DNA of 64,000 nucleotides from Thiemannella venezuelensis (GTDB taxonomy: Bacteria; Actinomycetota; Actinomycetes; Streptosporangiales; Streptosporangiaceae), in the NCBI RefSeq assembly GCF_014203605.1, contig NZ_JACHJJ010000002.1, forward strand, positions 248,001-312,000, given 5' to 3'. The translations under genes were made by a program, and so were the position numbers. Below the pieces are notes generated by a model, which ran no database searches, had not been told where the DNA came from, and saw nothing but the letters and a program-made list of their open reading frames with translations. Shown here one piece after another: positions 26,489 through 33,651 of the stretch. Positions within the stretch are counted from its first letter, which is position 1. Each line of letters opens with the position of its first letter.

Positions 26489-26795
26489 CCGTGGCCTCGC
26501 GCAGCTCTCGCCGGTGCGCTCGTCGCCGGCCGCGGGCGCCTCGGCGCCCCACCGCCGCGCCCCCGGGATCGGCGGGTTCATGGTCCTCCACGTGGTGAGT
26601 CTTGAAGATGCCGGCGGTTTTCTCCCGTCCGAACCTGAGAAGGAACAGCGGTGAAAGGAATCCGGGCGTCGGGTTCTGCCGGGAAAGCGCTGATCGCGGA
26701 ACTCTTCGAAGCCCGAGGGCCGGCAGCCGGCGTGTACAGGCGGTGCGCGGGAGCGGGGGCCCGTACCCTGCCCGGCCTGTGACGTGGAGGAATCG
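26489..26795. other. Region upstream of the RiPP precursors
   Basis: About 307 bases between the NlpC dyad and the first precursor. It contains one short plus-strand frame (GTG 26651 to TGA 26782, 43 codons, GAGAAGGAA before it) that has no cysteine motif and no recognisable similarity; I do not call it a gene. The promoter of the cluster should lie here, but I could not fix a convincing -35/-10 pair. Confidence 0.35.
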
Positions 26796-27023
26796 ATGGT
26801 GGTCAAGCGGGATCTTTCCGAGGTGCTGGCCGGTCTGAGCGTCGAGGAGATGAGCGTGGACGAGGAGGGCCGGGTCACGATCAGAGATCCGGAGATCGCC
26901 AGGAGACTGCGCGACGCGGTCGGAGCGGCCCCGGTCACGGCGACGGCGCCGAATCAGACCAGCTGCAGCTCGAACGACTCCAACTGCAGCCCGAACCTCT
27001 CGCAGTGCGGCGGGATCGTATAG
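26796..27023 (+). CDS. Candidate RiPP precursor peptide A (Asn/Ser/Cys heptad core)
   Basis: A 75-residue peptide in two parts. Residues 1-42 are a charged leader (LSEVLAGLSVEEMSVDEEG, then RVTIRDPEIARRLRDAV). A ten-residue Ala/Thr/Pro linker follows. The core, 53-75, has three heptads of form N-x-S/T-x-C-x-x: N53..C57, N60..C64 and N67..C71, ending in GGIV. GGAGG lies five bases before the ATG at 26796; a GTG at 26784 would add four residues. The leader is almost identical to that of the next gene while the core differs, as in RiPP precursor families. The adjacent radical SAM gene is the likely modifying enzyme. Thioether cross-links from the cysteines are inferred, not shown. Confidence 0.78.
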   Translation: MVVKRDLSEVLAGLSVEEMSVDEEGRVTIRDPEIARRLRDAVGAAPVTATAPNQTSCSSNDSNCSPNLSQCGGIV

Positions 27024-27103
27024 CCCTTGAACCCGTGTGCCGGGCGTGCCGGTGCGATGACGTGAACCTACGCTCCGCCTGATCCGCGGATTTGGAGGAA
27101 TCG

Positions 27104-27328
27104 ATGGTGGTCGAACGAGGTCTTTCCGAGGTGCTGGCCGGTCTGAGCGTCGAGGAGATGAGCGTGGACGAGGAGGGCCGGGTCACGATCAGGGATCCGG
27201 AGATCGCCAGGAGACTGCGCGACGCGGTCGACGGGGCCGCGGCCGCGGCGGACGCCACGAATGCGAGTACCTGCAGTTCGAACGGCTCCGGATGCAGGCC
27301 CAACATCTCGCGCTGCAATCCGGCCTGA
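27104..27328 (+). CDS. Candidate RiPP precursor peptide B (Asn/Ser/Cys heptad core)
   Basis: A 74-residue sister of peptide A. Residues 1-42 differ from A at only two positions (K4E and D6G). The linker is changed, and the core at 53-74 keeps the same three heptads with other filler residues: NASTCSS, NGSGCRP, NISRCNP, then a final Ala. Cys57, Cys64 and Cys71 align exactly with those of A. The ribosome site and start context (TGGAGGAATCGATGGTGG) are also duplicated, so the two genes arose by recent tandem duplication followed by core divergence. It lies 80 bases after A and 32 bases before the radical SAM gene. It is probably processed by the same enzyme. Confidence 0.78.
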   Translation: MVVERGLSEVLAGLSVEEMSVDEEGRVTIRDPEIARRLRDAVDGAAAAADATNASTCSSNGSGCRPNISRCNPA

Positions 27329-27360
27329 ACCTTCGAACCCGCTGAAAAGAACGGACGCCC

Positions 27361-28425
27361 GTGGCTGCTCGGACCGCGTCCGGAGAAGAATCTCCGGACG
27401 ATTTCATCACAGAGCTCGGAACCTCGCTCCGCAACGATGCGCTGCACCTGATCCTGCTGCCCACCGAGAAGTGCAACTTCAGGTGCACCTACTGCTACGA
27501 GGACTTCTCCATCGGCCGGATGGGCGCCTCGACCGTCGAGGGCGTCAAACGCCTGGTCGACAGGCGTCTGGACGGGTTGCGATTCCTCAACGTCTCGTGG
27601 TTCGGCGGGGAGCCGCTGCTGGCCCGCCCGGTGGTCGAGGACATCTCCGCCCACATCGCCGCCGCCGTGGCGGAGCGGCCGGACGTGGAGTACGTCGGCG
27701 ACATGACGACGAACGGCTATCTCCTCGACACGCCGGCCGTGACCCGGCTGGGCGCGCTGGGAATCCGCCGCTACCAGATCTCGCTCGACGGACCGCAGCA
27801 CATCCATGACCGAACCCGCGTCCAGGCCGGCGGAGCCGGTTCGTTCCGCCGGATATGGAGCAACCTGCTGGCGATCCGGGACGATCCGGCACCTGTCGAC
27901 GTCCTCCTTCGCGTGCATCTCACTCCGGCCAACGTGCCCCTGATGCCGGAGTTCCTGGCGGAGATCCGGGACACGTTCCTCGCGGACGCGCGATTCTCGG
28001 TGATACTCAAGCCGGTGGAACGGCTCGGCGGACCCAACGACGACGCCATGGACGTCGTCGGCGAGGAGGAGCGGGAGGGCATCCTGGCCGGACTGCGGTC
28101 GGTGGTGCTCGGCGGGGGAGACGGCCGTCGCCTGCAGCCTGTTCCGGACGTCTGCTACGCCTCCCGCCCCAACTCCCTGATGATCCGCGCCAACGGCGTC
28201 GTCGGGAAATGCACGGTGGCGTTGACCGACCCGGCCAACGCCATCGGAAAACTGCGCCGGGACGGCACGCTGGAGATCGACAACCTTCTCCTGCGCCCCT
28301 GGCTGCGCGGGTGGGAGTCCCGTGACTGGACGGCTCTGGGCTGCCCCGCCGACGGCCTTCCCCGCGACCGGACGGTGCTTGTGCAGCTGGGTGCCACGCG
28401 ACTCGGACTCGGCGCGCGGGCGTGA
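27361..28425 (+). CDS. Radical SAM peptide maturase with partial SPASM-like C-terminus
   Basis: A 354-residue radical SAM enzyme. The CxxxCxxC motif that holds the SAM-cleaving 4Fe-4S cluster is Cys38, Cys42 and Cys45 (CNFRCTYC), followed by WFGGEPLL and a TTNGYLL strand. The C-terminal region has Cys265 and Cys284 with the SPASM spacing C-x13-G-x4-C, then Cys328, but not the remaining cysteines of a full SPASM domain. Such enzymes install thioether or carbon-carbon links in precursor peptides. The N-terminal extension of about 30 residues looks too short for a leader-binding RRE domain. The GTG start has only a weak ribosome site. Two precursor genes precede it and a helical-repeat gene begins one base after its stop. 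Confidence 0.9.
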   Translation: MAARTASGEESPDDFITELGTSLRNDALHLILLPTEKCNFRCTYCYEDFSIGRMGASTVEGVKRLVDRRLDGLRFLNVSWFGGEPLLARPVVEDISAHIAAAVAERPDVEYVGDMTTNGYLLDTPAVTRLGALGIRRYQISLDGPQHIHDRTRVQAGGAGSFRRIWSNLLAIRDDPAPVDVLLRVHLTPANVPLMPEFLAEIRDTFLADARFSVILKPVERLGGPNDDAMDVVGEEEREGILAGLRSVVLGGGDGRRLQPVPDVCYASRPNSLMIRANGVVGKCTVALTDPANAIGKLRRDGTLEIDNLLLRPWLRGWESRDWTALGCPADGLPRDRTVLVQLGATRLGLGARA

Positions 28426-28426
28426 C

Positions 28427-29593
28427 GTGAACACCGTCGCCGCCCGATCGGGGAGTTCGCTCGCAGGAGATTTCCTGGTGGACCACGACCGGCCGGCGCG
28501 GCGTGCGCTGGACGGCTGGGCGGTCGAGCTGCGCGGGAAGCTGAGCGCTCTCGGCGCGGAGCCGCCGCTCTCCGCCGGCGGAAGAGGGGCGAAAGCCGCC
28601 TGCATGAACCTGGCCGCCCTCGTCGTCGCGCACGCGGGTGACCTGCAGACCGCCGAGCGCCTGTGCCGGCTTCAGCTGGAATGGCTGGCGCGGCTCGCAT
28701 CCGAGTCCGGCGACCCGTCCGTTCTGGGAGACGCCTTGCAGCCATGGATCAATCTGGGGCGTCTGCGTGTTCTGCGGGGCGACGCGGACGGCGCCCGGCC
28801 CCACTTCGTCCTCGCCGAGCACCTGCGCGATCTCCGTCCCGTGCGGCTCGGACCGTGCCGGCTCCCCGCCGGCGCGTGGCCGCTCGTCGTGGCCGCCGAC
28901 GCGGGCATCCCCGAGGTGCTGTGGAACGTGTACGCGATCGACCAGCTGAAGGCGTACCTGCGAGCCGGAGACCCGGAGGGTGCGCTGGCCTTCATCCCGC
29001 GCCTGCGCCGCCTCACCCCGCCGGGGACCCGCCGGTTCGTCGACGAGGGCGAGGTTCTCGCCCTCCTGCGCGGCGGGCGCGCCGGAGAGGCCCTGGAGAA
29101 GGCCGCCGAGGCCGATCCCGCGACGACGGCCGACGAGATGGCGTTCCTGCTGCATCGCGTGGCCGCTCTGGCGGCCCTGGGACAGGAGGGGTCCGCGCGG
29201 CGGCTCGCCGTCGGGCTCACGGCGATCGCGACGCGGACGGAACCGCGGTACGCGACGCCTCCCACCTTCCTCCGGCAGCTCAAACGGCTCGGGCTGCTCC
29301 TGGAGACGCTCGGAGAGGAGCGCTACGCCCTGGCGGTCTACGTCCGAGGGCTGGACATGTGCGGCGGGCATGAGGACGAGCCCCTCCACCTGGAGTTCGT
29401 CGAGGGGGCGCTGCGGCTGGCCCCCGGCCACCGAGCCTCGGCCGAGTGGCGCCCGGTGCGCGACCGGCTGCTCGGACGGTCCCTGTACTTCGAGGTACGC
29501 CGGAGGTACGGCAGAGCCGCGGAACCCGGCCACGCCGCGATCCGGGACCTGGTCGCCGCCGTCGAATCCGCCGCCGTCGAATCCGCCGCCTAG
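28427..29593 (+). CDS. Helical-repeat (TPR-like) protein of the RiPP cluster
   Basis: 388 mostly alpha-helical residues with paired helices resembling tetratricopeptide repeats: MNLAALVVAHAGDLQTAERLCR, WINLGRLRVLRGDADGARPHF, LKAYLRAGDPEGALAF and later FLRQLKRLGLLLETLGEERYALAVY. No catalytic motif or membrane segment is visible. The GTG start lies one base after the radical SAM stop, so translation is likely coupled. A role in holding the precursor or maturase, or in delivering product, is inferred from position only. The C-terminus ends in a perfect 15-bp duplication that encodes VESAA twice just before the stop. I do not recognise a named family beyond the repeat fold. Confidence 0.75.
   Translation: MNTVAARSGSSLAGDFLVDHDRPARRALDGWAVELRGKLSALGAEPPLSAGGRGAKAACMNLAALVVAHAGDLQTAERLCRLQLEWLARLASESGDPSVLGDALQPWINLGRLRVLRGDADGARPHFVLAEHLRDLRPVRLGPCRLPAGAWPLVVAADAGIPEVLWNVYAIDQLKAYLRAGDPEGALAFIPRLRRLTPPGTRRFVDEGEVLALLRGGRAGEALEKAAEADPATTADEMAFLLHRVAALAALGQEGSARRLAVGLTAIATRTEPRYATPPTFLRQLKRLGLLLETLGEERYALAVYVRGLDMCGGHEDEPLHLEFVEGALRLAPGHRASAEWRPVRDRLLGRSLYFEVRRRYGRAAEPGHAAIRDLVAAVESAAVESAA
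29563..29592. repeat. 15-bp direct duplication before the stop codon of the TPR-like gene
   Basis: GTCGAATCCGCCGCC occurs twice in direct tandem and is followed at once by the TAG stop. It adds a second VESAA pentapeptide to the protein end. Confidence 0.9.
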
Positions 29594-29639
29594 CGGGGGA
29601 TCCCGGTGGAGCCGGGGCGCCCCGCCGGACGCTCAGGGC

Positions 29640-29666
29640 GCCGGGCCGGCCTTTCCGGCGCCCGGC
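29640..29666. terminator. Hairpin between the RiPP cluster and a convergent lipoprotein gene
   Basis: Arms GCCGGGC (29640-29646) and GCCCGGC (29660-29666) enclose a further short inner stem. It lies between two convergent stop codons and may serve both genes. Confidence 0.4.
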
Positions 29667-29688
29667 CCGGGGAGATCTCGCGTTCCGC

Positions 29689-29898
29689 TCACTCGCAGTC
29701 GTCGACGTCGACGTCGACCTTCTTCTTCTTGGGCTTCGACGGCTTCCGGTCCGCCGAGGAGTCCGCGGCGGACAGGGTGAACGAGGCCGCCGCCGTACTG
29801 ACGGAGGCGGCGCACGCCTCGTCGCCCGCGCTGCAGGCGACGAGCGAGGACAGGGCGATGACGATGACGCCGGCGGTGGTGGCGACGGTGCGGAACAC
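29689..29898 (-). CDS. Small lipoprotein
   Basis: A 69-residue protein with a lipoprotein signal peptide: FRTVATTAGVIVIALSSLVACSAG, with the lipobox LVAC, so Cys22 should be lipidated and anchored outside the membrane. The mature part is short, with two more cysteines (GDEACAAS and the C-terminal DDCE) and a Lys-rich patch followed by an alternating Val/Asp run encoded by a short GTCGAC repeat. The GTG start has AGGAG about ten bases upstream. It is convergent with the RiPP cluster. The function is unknown; similar short Cys-containing lipoproteins occur in other actinomycetes. Confidence 0.6.
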   Translation of the reverse strand: MFRTVATTAGVIVIALSSLVACSAGDEACAASVSTAAASFTLSAADSSADRKPSKPKKKKVDVDVDDCE

Positions 29899-29945
29899 GG
29901 TGGTCGGTTCTCCTGGTCGTATGTTCGGTCAACGCCTCATTGGTA

Positions 29946-30461
29946 TCAGGAATGACTTGTAGAGGGCTTTCTCCTCGCTTGCACCGCGGGGTCGTGGGGG
30001 CCTGCGGGCGGCGCGCCGGAGGGGCCGGGCACGTGGACGCCGCGCTCGAAGAAGGTCTCCAGCACGACGACGGTCCGGGTTCCGGCCACTCCGTCGATCT
30101 CGAACAGCCGGCGCAGGACGGCCTGCAGTTCCCGGGTGCTCGACGCGCGGATCTTGGCCAGCACCGACGCCGGGCCCGCGATCACATGGGCCTCCTCGAT
30201 CTCGGGGATCGCCCTGAGCGCCTCGCCGGTACCGCCCATCCACGCGTTTCCGTCGATCATCACGTAGGCCAGCACGCCCCTGCCCGCCGCCACCGGGTCG
30301 ACCTCCACGGTGGTCCGCCGGATCAGCCCGCGCTCGCGCAGCTTCCTGACCCGCTCGTGGGCCGCGCCGCCCGACAGGCCCACGGCCGCCCCGAGCGCCG
30401 CGTACGAGCGGGTGGCGTCCTCCTGCAGCAGACCTATCAACATTCTGTCAATGTCATCCAT
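29946..30461 (-). CDS. Lrp/AsnC-family transcriptional regulator
   Basis: 171 residues. The N-terminal helix-turn-helix (DDIDRMLIGLLQEDATRSYAALGAAVGLSGGAAHERVRKLRERGLI) is followed by the Lrp RAM ligand-binding domain (AYVMIDGN, IEEAHVIAGPASVLAKIRA, GTRTVVVLETFFERG). The family forms octamers that bind DNA in response to amino acids. A Pro/Gly-rich tail of about 25 residues extends beyond the usual domain. It is divergent from the SMP-30 gene with 65 bases between the starts, so it probably controls that gene and itself. A GATAAT-like -10 eight bases before the ATG suggests a leaderless message. Confidence 0.93.
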   Translation of the reverse strand: MDDIDRMLIGLLQEDATRSYAALGAAVGLSGGAAHERVRKLRERGLIRRTTVEVDPVAAGRGVLAYVMIDGNAWMGGTGEALRAIPEIEEAHVIAGPASVLAKIRASSTRELQAVLRRLFEIDGVAGTRTVVVLETFFERGVHVPGPSGAPPAGPHDPAVQARRKPSTSHS

Positions 30462-30526
30462 GACAGGACATTATCAAGTCATAATGGTATTTGACATGAT
30501 GATATTCGATGCTATTTGCTCTCCTC
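30462..30526. promoter_or_regulatory. AT-rich divergent promoter between Lrp and SMP-30 genes
   Basis: In this unusually AT-rich stretch the plus strand carries TTGACA (30491-30496), a 16-base spacer and TATTTG (30513-30518), eight bases before the ATG at 30527. The minus strand carries GATAAT (30475-30470) eight bases before the regulator's ATG. Both messages would start at or next to their start codons. Lrp-type factors favour such AT-rich DNA, so this is also the likely operator. Confidence 0.5.
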
Positions 30527-31432
30527 ATGATGGAAACCATCCCCGCCGAGTTCGACGTCCTGGACGACCGCTTCGCCACGGTGGGCGGTGACGAGCAGAT
30601 CGAGAGGATCCACCGGGGCTGCCGCTGGGCGGAAGGACCCGTGTACGTGCCCGCGGGCCGCTACCTCCTGTGGAGCGACATCCCCAACGACCGCATGCTC
30701 CGCTGGGACGAGCAGACCGGCGCCGTCGGCCCGTTCCGCGCCCCGGCCGGCCACACCAACGGCCACACCCTCGACGCCCAGGGCCGCCTGGTCTCCTGCG
30801 AGCAGGGCAACCGCCGCGTGACCCGCACCGAGCACGACGGCTCGATCACCGTGATCGCCGACCGGTGGGAGGGCAGGCGCCTCAACAGCCCCAACGACGT
30901 GGTGGTGAAGTCCGACGGCTCCATCTGGTTCACCGACCCCTCCTACGGCATCACCAGCGACTACGAGGGGCATCGGGCGGACAGCGAGATCGGCGCGGAC
31001 AACGTCTACCGCGCCGACCCGGTCACCGGCGAGGTCCGCCTGGTGGCGGGCGACTTCGTCCGCCCCAACGGCCTGGCCTTCTCCCTGGACGAGGAGCGGC
31101 TCTACGTCGTCGACACCAGGCGCAAGCACCTGCGGGCCTTCGACGTGCACGGCGACGGCACGCTCTCGGGCGGCAAGGTGCTCGCCGAGTGCACGGCGGG
31201 CTCCTTCGACGGGATCAGGCTCGACGACACCGGCCGCATCTGGGCCGCCACGCACGAGGGCGTGCACTGCCTGGCCCCCGACGGCACGCTGATCGGCAGA
31301 CTCCGGCTCCCGGAGAAGACCTCCAACCTCGTCTTCGGCGGTCTGAAGCGCAACTGGCTGTTCGTCACCGCCTCGACCTCCGTCTACGCCCTCATGACCA
31401 ACGTCCGCGGCGCCCGCCCCGCCTACGCGTGA
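30527..31432 (+). CDS. SMP-30/gluconolactonase-family lactonase
   Basis: About 301 residues forming a six-bladed propeller of the SMP-30/gluconolactonase family: RWAEGPVYVP with the metal-ligand Glu, NGHTLDAQGRLVSCEQGNRRVTR, LNSPNDVVVKSDGSIWFTDPSYG with the conserved Asn and Asp, and FVRPNGLAFSLDEERLYVVDT. Members hydrolyse sugar lactones or related esters using Ca2+ or Zn2+. The substrate is not known here. The ATG at 30527 (or the adjacent one at 30530) fits the promoter spacing; an ATG at 30509 would overlap the -10. It is divergent from an Lrp regulator, suggesting control by an amino acid or metabolite. Confidence 0.9.
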   Translation: MMETIPAEFDVLDDRFATVGGDEQIERIHRGCRWAEGPVYVPAGRYLLWSDIPNDRMLRWDEQTGAVGPFRAPAGHTNGHTLDAQGRLVSCEQGNRRVTRTEHDGSITVIADRWEGRRLNSPNDVVVKSDGSIWFTDPSYGITSDYEGHRADSEIGADNVYRADPVTGEVRLVAGDFVRPNGLAFSLDEERLYVVDTRRKHLRAFDVHGDGTLSGGKVLAECTAGSFDGIRLDDTGRIWAATHEGVHCLAPDGTLIGRLRLPEKTSNLVFGGLKRNWLFVTASTSVYALMTNVRGARPAYA

Positions 31433-31576
31433 GGGACCGCTCCCACCGTCCTGCGGTACGGAGGACGGGCCGGGCGCCCGCGGGAGCCCGGCGGCGTCGG
31501 TGGTGCCGCCGGGGGCATTGTCGGGGGAGCAGTGCAGGATCGGGGCATCGGTCTACGGCGAGAACAGGAGATCGCG

Positions 31577-31918
31577 ATGTCGCCCACGAATCAGCAGGTG
31601 GTCAAGCATGCGTTCCTCAGAGGCATGTACGAGGACGGGTATTTCCCGGATCACGTCGTCGACAAGGGGAGAGCGGTCCTGCTGAGGCTGTGCGAGCGGA
31701 TCGAGGCCGAGCGTCCGCCGGACCTGACGGCCCTGTACGCGCTCACGGAGGCCGCGACGGAGGAGTTCAACGCCCTGGAGGCGGAGTTCGAGGCGGCCGG
31801 CAGCGGGATCGAGACCGTCGCGCGAGAGGTGATCGCCGAGGACTTCCGGTTCGTGGCGTCGGCGTACGGGTTCGCGGATGCGGACGCGGAAGAACTGGTC
31901 GCCGCCCGGGACTGGTGA
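31577..31918 (+). CDS. DUF5713-family protein
   Basis: 113 residues matching the DUF5713 pattern: NQQVVKHAFLRGMYEDGYFP, DHVVDKGRAVLLRLCERIEAE, LYALTEAATEEFNALEAEFE and EVIAEDFRFVASAYGF. The family is small, acidic, probably cytoplasmic and of unknown function. The ATG at 31577 has AGGAG six bases upstream; the frame is open 15 codons further up but without family similarity. It is a single-gene unit followed by a hairpin. Confidence 0.85.
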   Translation: MSPTNQQVVKHAFLRGMYEDGYFPDHVVDKGRAVLLRLCERIEAERPPDLTALYALTEAATEEFNALEAEFEAAGSGIETVAREVIAEDFRFVASAYGFADADAEELVAARDW

Positions 31919-31939
31919 CACGGCGATCCGCGCCGGAGC

Positions 31940-31962
31940 GGTGCCCGGTGCGGCCGGGCACC
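31940..31962 (+). terminator. Hairpin after the DUF5713 gene
   Basis: GGTGCCCGG and CCGGGCACC pair as a 9-bp stem around a TGCGG loop, 22 bases past the stop. The remaining 31963-32176 up to the convergent glnA1 stop shows nothing further that I can identify. Confidence 0.5.
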
Positions 31963-32176
31963 GGGTGCCGCGGCAGCGCCCGACGCCCATCCCGCCAGCG
32001 GGAACACCGCCTCCGGCGCCACCGCCACACGCTTCATCCCGGCAGGGGGAGCGCACGCGAAAGGCCGCCGAGCGTGTCCTGAGCGGACGGTCGCCCGACG
32101 GCCTCGCACATGATGCCTGAGTGCCCTGCACGTGCCCCGGAGGGTCACCTGCCAGAGTCTCCGCAGGTCACGGTGA

Positions 32177-33601
32177 TCAGACGTCGTAGTAGAGCTCGAA
32201 CTCGTGCGGGTGCGGGCGCAGGCGGATCGGGTCGACCTCGTTCTCGCGCTTGTAGGAGATCCAGGTCTCGATCAGGTCCGGCGTGAAGACGCCGCCCTCC
32301 AGCAGGTACTCGTGGTCGGCCTCCAGGGCGGCGAGCACCTCCGACAGGGAGCCGGGGACCTGCGGGATGTTGCGGGCCTCCTCCGGGGGGAGCTCGTAGA
32401 GGTCCTTGTCGACCGGCTCGACCGGCTCGATCTTGTTGCGGATGCCGTCGATGCCGGCCATGAGCTGGGCGGCGAAGGCGAAGTACGGGTTGCACGACGG
32501 GTCCGGCACGCGGAACTCGATGCGCTTGGCCTTCGGGTTGGAGCCGGTGATCGGGATGCGGATGCAGGCCGAGCGGTTGCGCTGGGAGTAGACCAGGTTG
32601 ACCGGGGCCTCGTAGCCGGGGACCAGGCGGTGGTAGGAGTTGACCGTCGGGTTGGTGAAGGCCAGCAGCGACGGGGCGTGCTTGAGCAGGCCGCCGATGT
32701 AGTAGCGGGCGGTGTCGGACAGGCCGGCGTAGCCCACCTCGTCGTAGAAGAGCGGCTCGCCGTCCTTCCACAGCGACTGGTGGCAGTGCATGCCGGAGCC
32801 GTTGTCGCCGAAGATCGGCTTGGGCATGAAGGTGACCGTGTGGCCGTACTCCAGGGCCGTGCTCTTGACGATGTACTTGTACAGCATCAGGGTGTCGGCG
32901 GCCTTGAGCAGCGTGTTGAACCGGAAGTCGATCTCGGCCTGGCCTGCGGTGCCCACCTCGTGGTGCTGCATCTCCACCTCGATGCCCGCGTCGATGAGGC
33001 GGCGGACCATCTCCGAGCGCAGGTCGGTGAAGTGGTCCATCGGCGGCACCGGGAAGTAGCCGCCCTTGTAGCGCGGCTTGTAGCCGAGGTTGCCGCCCTC
33101 CTGGGCCTTGCCGGTGTTCCAGGCGCCCTCGATGGAGTCGATGTGGTAGTAGCTCGTGTGCGCGCTGGTCTCGAACCGCACGTCGTCGAAGATGTAGAAC
33201 TCGGCCTCGGGGCCGAAGTAGACGGTGTCGGCGATTCCGGTGCCGCGGAGGTACTCCTCGGCCTTGCGGGCGACGTTGCGCGGGTCGCGGCTGTAGGCCT
33301 CGCCGGTCAGCGGGTCGTGCACGAAGAAGTTGAGGTTGAGCGTCTTGTGGTCGCGGAAGGGGTCCAGCACCGCCGTGGAGGGGTCGGGCAGCAGGAGCAT
33401 GTCCGACTCGTGGATGGCCTGGAAACCGCGGATCGAGGAGCCGTCGAACATCAGTCCGTCGGTGAAGACGCTCGCGCCGAAGTTCTCCGTGGGGAAGGTG
33501 AAGTGGTGCGTCGTCCCGGGCAGGTCGGTGAACCTGACATCGACGAACTGCACCCCTTCGTCCTTGATGAACTTCAGGACGTCGTCGGCTGAGTTGAACA
33601 C
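32177..33601 (-). CDS. glnA: Type I glutamine synthetase
   Basis: A 474-residue GSI-beta enzyme making glutamine from glutamate, ammonia and ATP. The core motifs are [45 protein letters not shown] and NRSACIRIP. The adenylylation loop [12 protein letters not shown] holds Tyr402, the expected target of GlnE. The GTG start follows GGGAGG. The upstream DNA carries four GlnR-type half sites with 11-bp phasing, so nitrogen control at transcription as well as by adenylylation is likely. Position near glnE and glnA2 and upstream of the lip genes follows the actinobacterial order. Confidence 0.97.
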   Translation of the reverse strand: MFNSADDVLKFIKDEGVQFVDVRFTDLPGTTHHFTFPTENFGASVFTDGLMFDGSSIRGFQAIHESDMLLLPDPSTAVLDPFRDHKTLNLNFFVHDPLTGEAYSRDPRNVARKAEEYLRGTGIADTVYFGPEAEFYIFDDVRFETSAHTSYYHIDSIEGAWNTGKAQEGGNLGYKPRYKGGYFPVPPMDHFTDLRSEMVRRLIDAGIEVEMQHHEVGTAGQAEIDFRFNTLLKAADTLMLYKYIVKSTALEYGHTVTFMPKPIFGDNGSGMHCHQSLWKDGEPLFYDEVGYAGLSDTARYYIGGLLKHAPSLLAFTNPTVNSYHRLVPGYEAPVNLVYSQRNRSACIRIPITGSNPKAKRIEFRVPDPSCNPYFAFAAQLMAGIDGIRNKIEPVEPVDKDLYELPPEEARNIPQVPGSLSEVLAALEADHEYLLEGGVFTPDLIETWISYKRENEVDPIRLRPHPHEFELYYDV

Positions 33602-33651
33602 GCGAACCTCCCAAGGGGCACGGGCTACCGGACCGAACGTAGGCCTGCGCC

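Noticed and set aside
26651-26782. A 43-codon plus-strand frame with a fair ribosome site just before precursor A
   Set aside because: It has no cysteine/asparagine motif, no leader similarity to A or B and no recognisable family. It could be a leader ORF, but there is nothing beyond start and stop to support it.
26953-27325. Reading the cores as lanthipeptide or classical glycopeptide substrates
   Set aside because: There is no LanM/LanB/LanC or glycosyltransferase gene nearby, whereas a radical SAM gene is directly adjacent.
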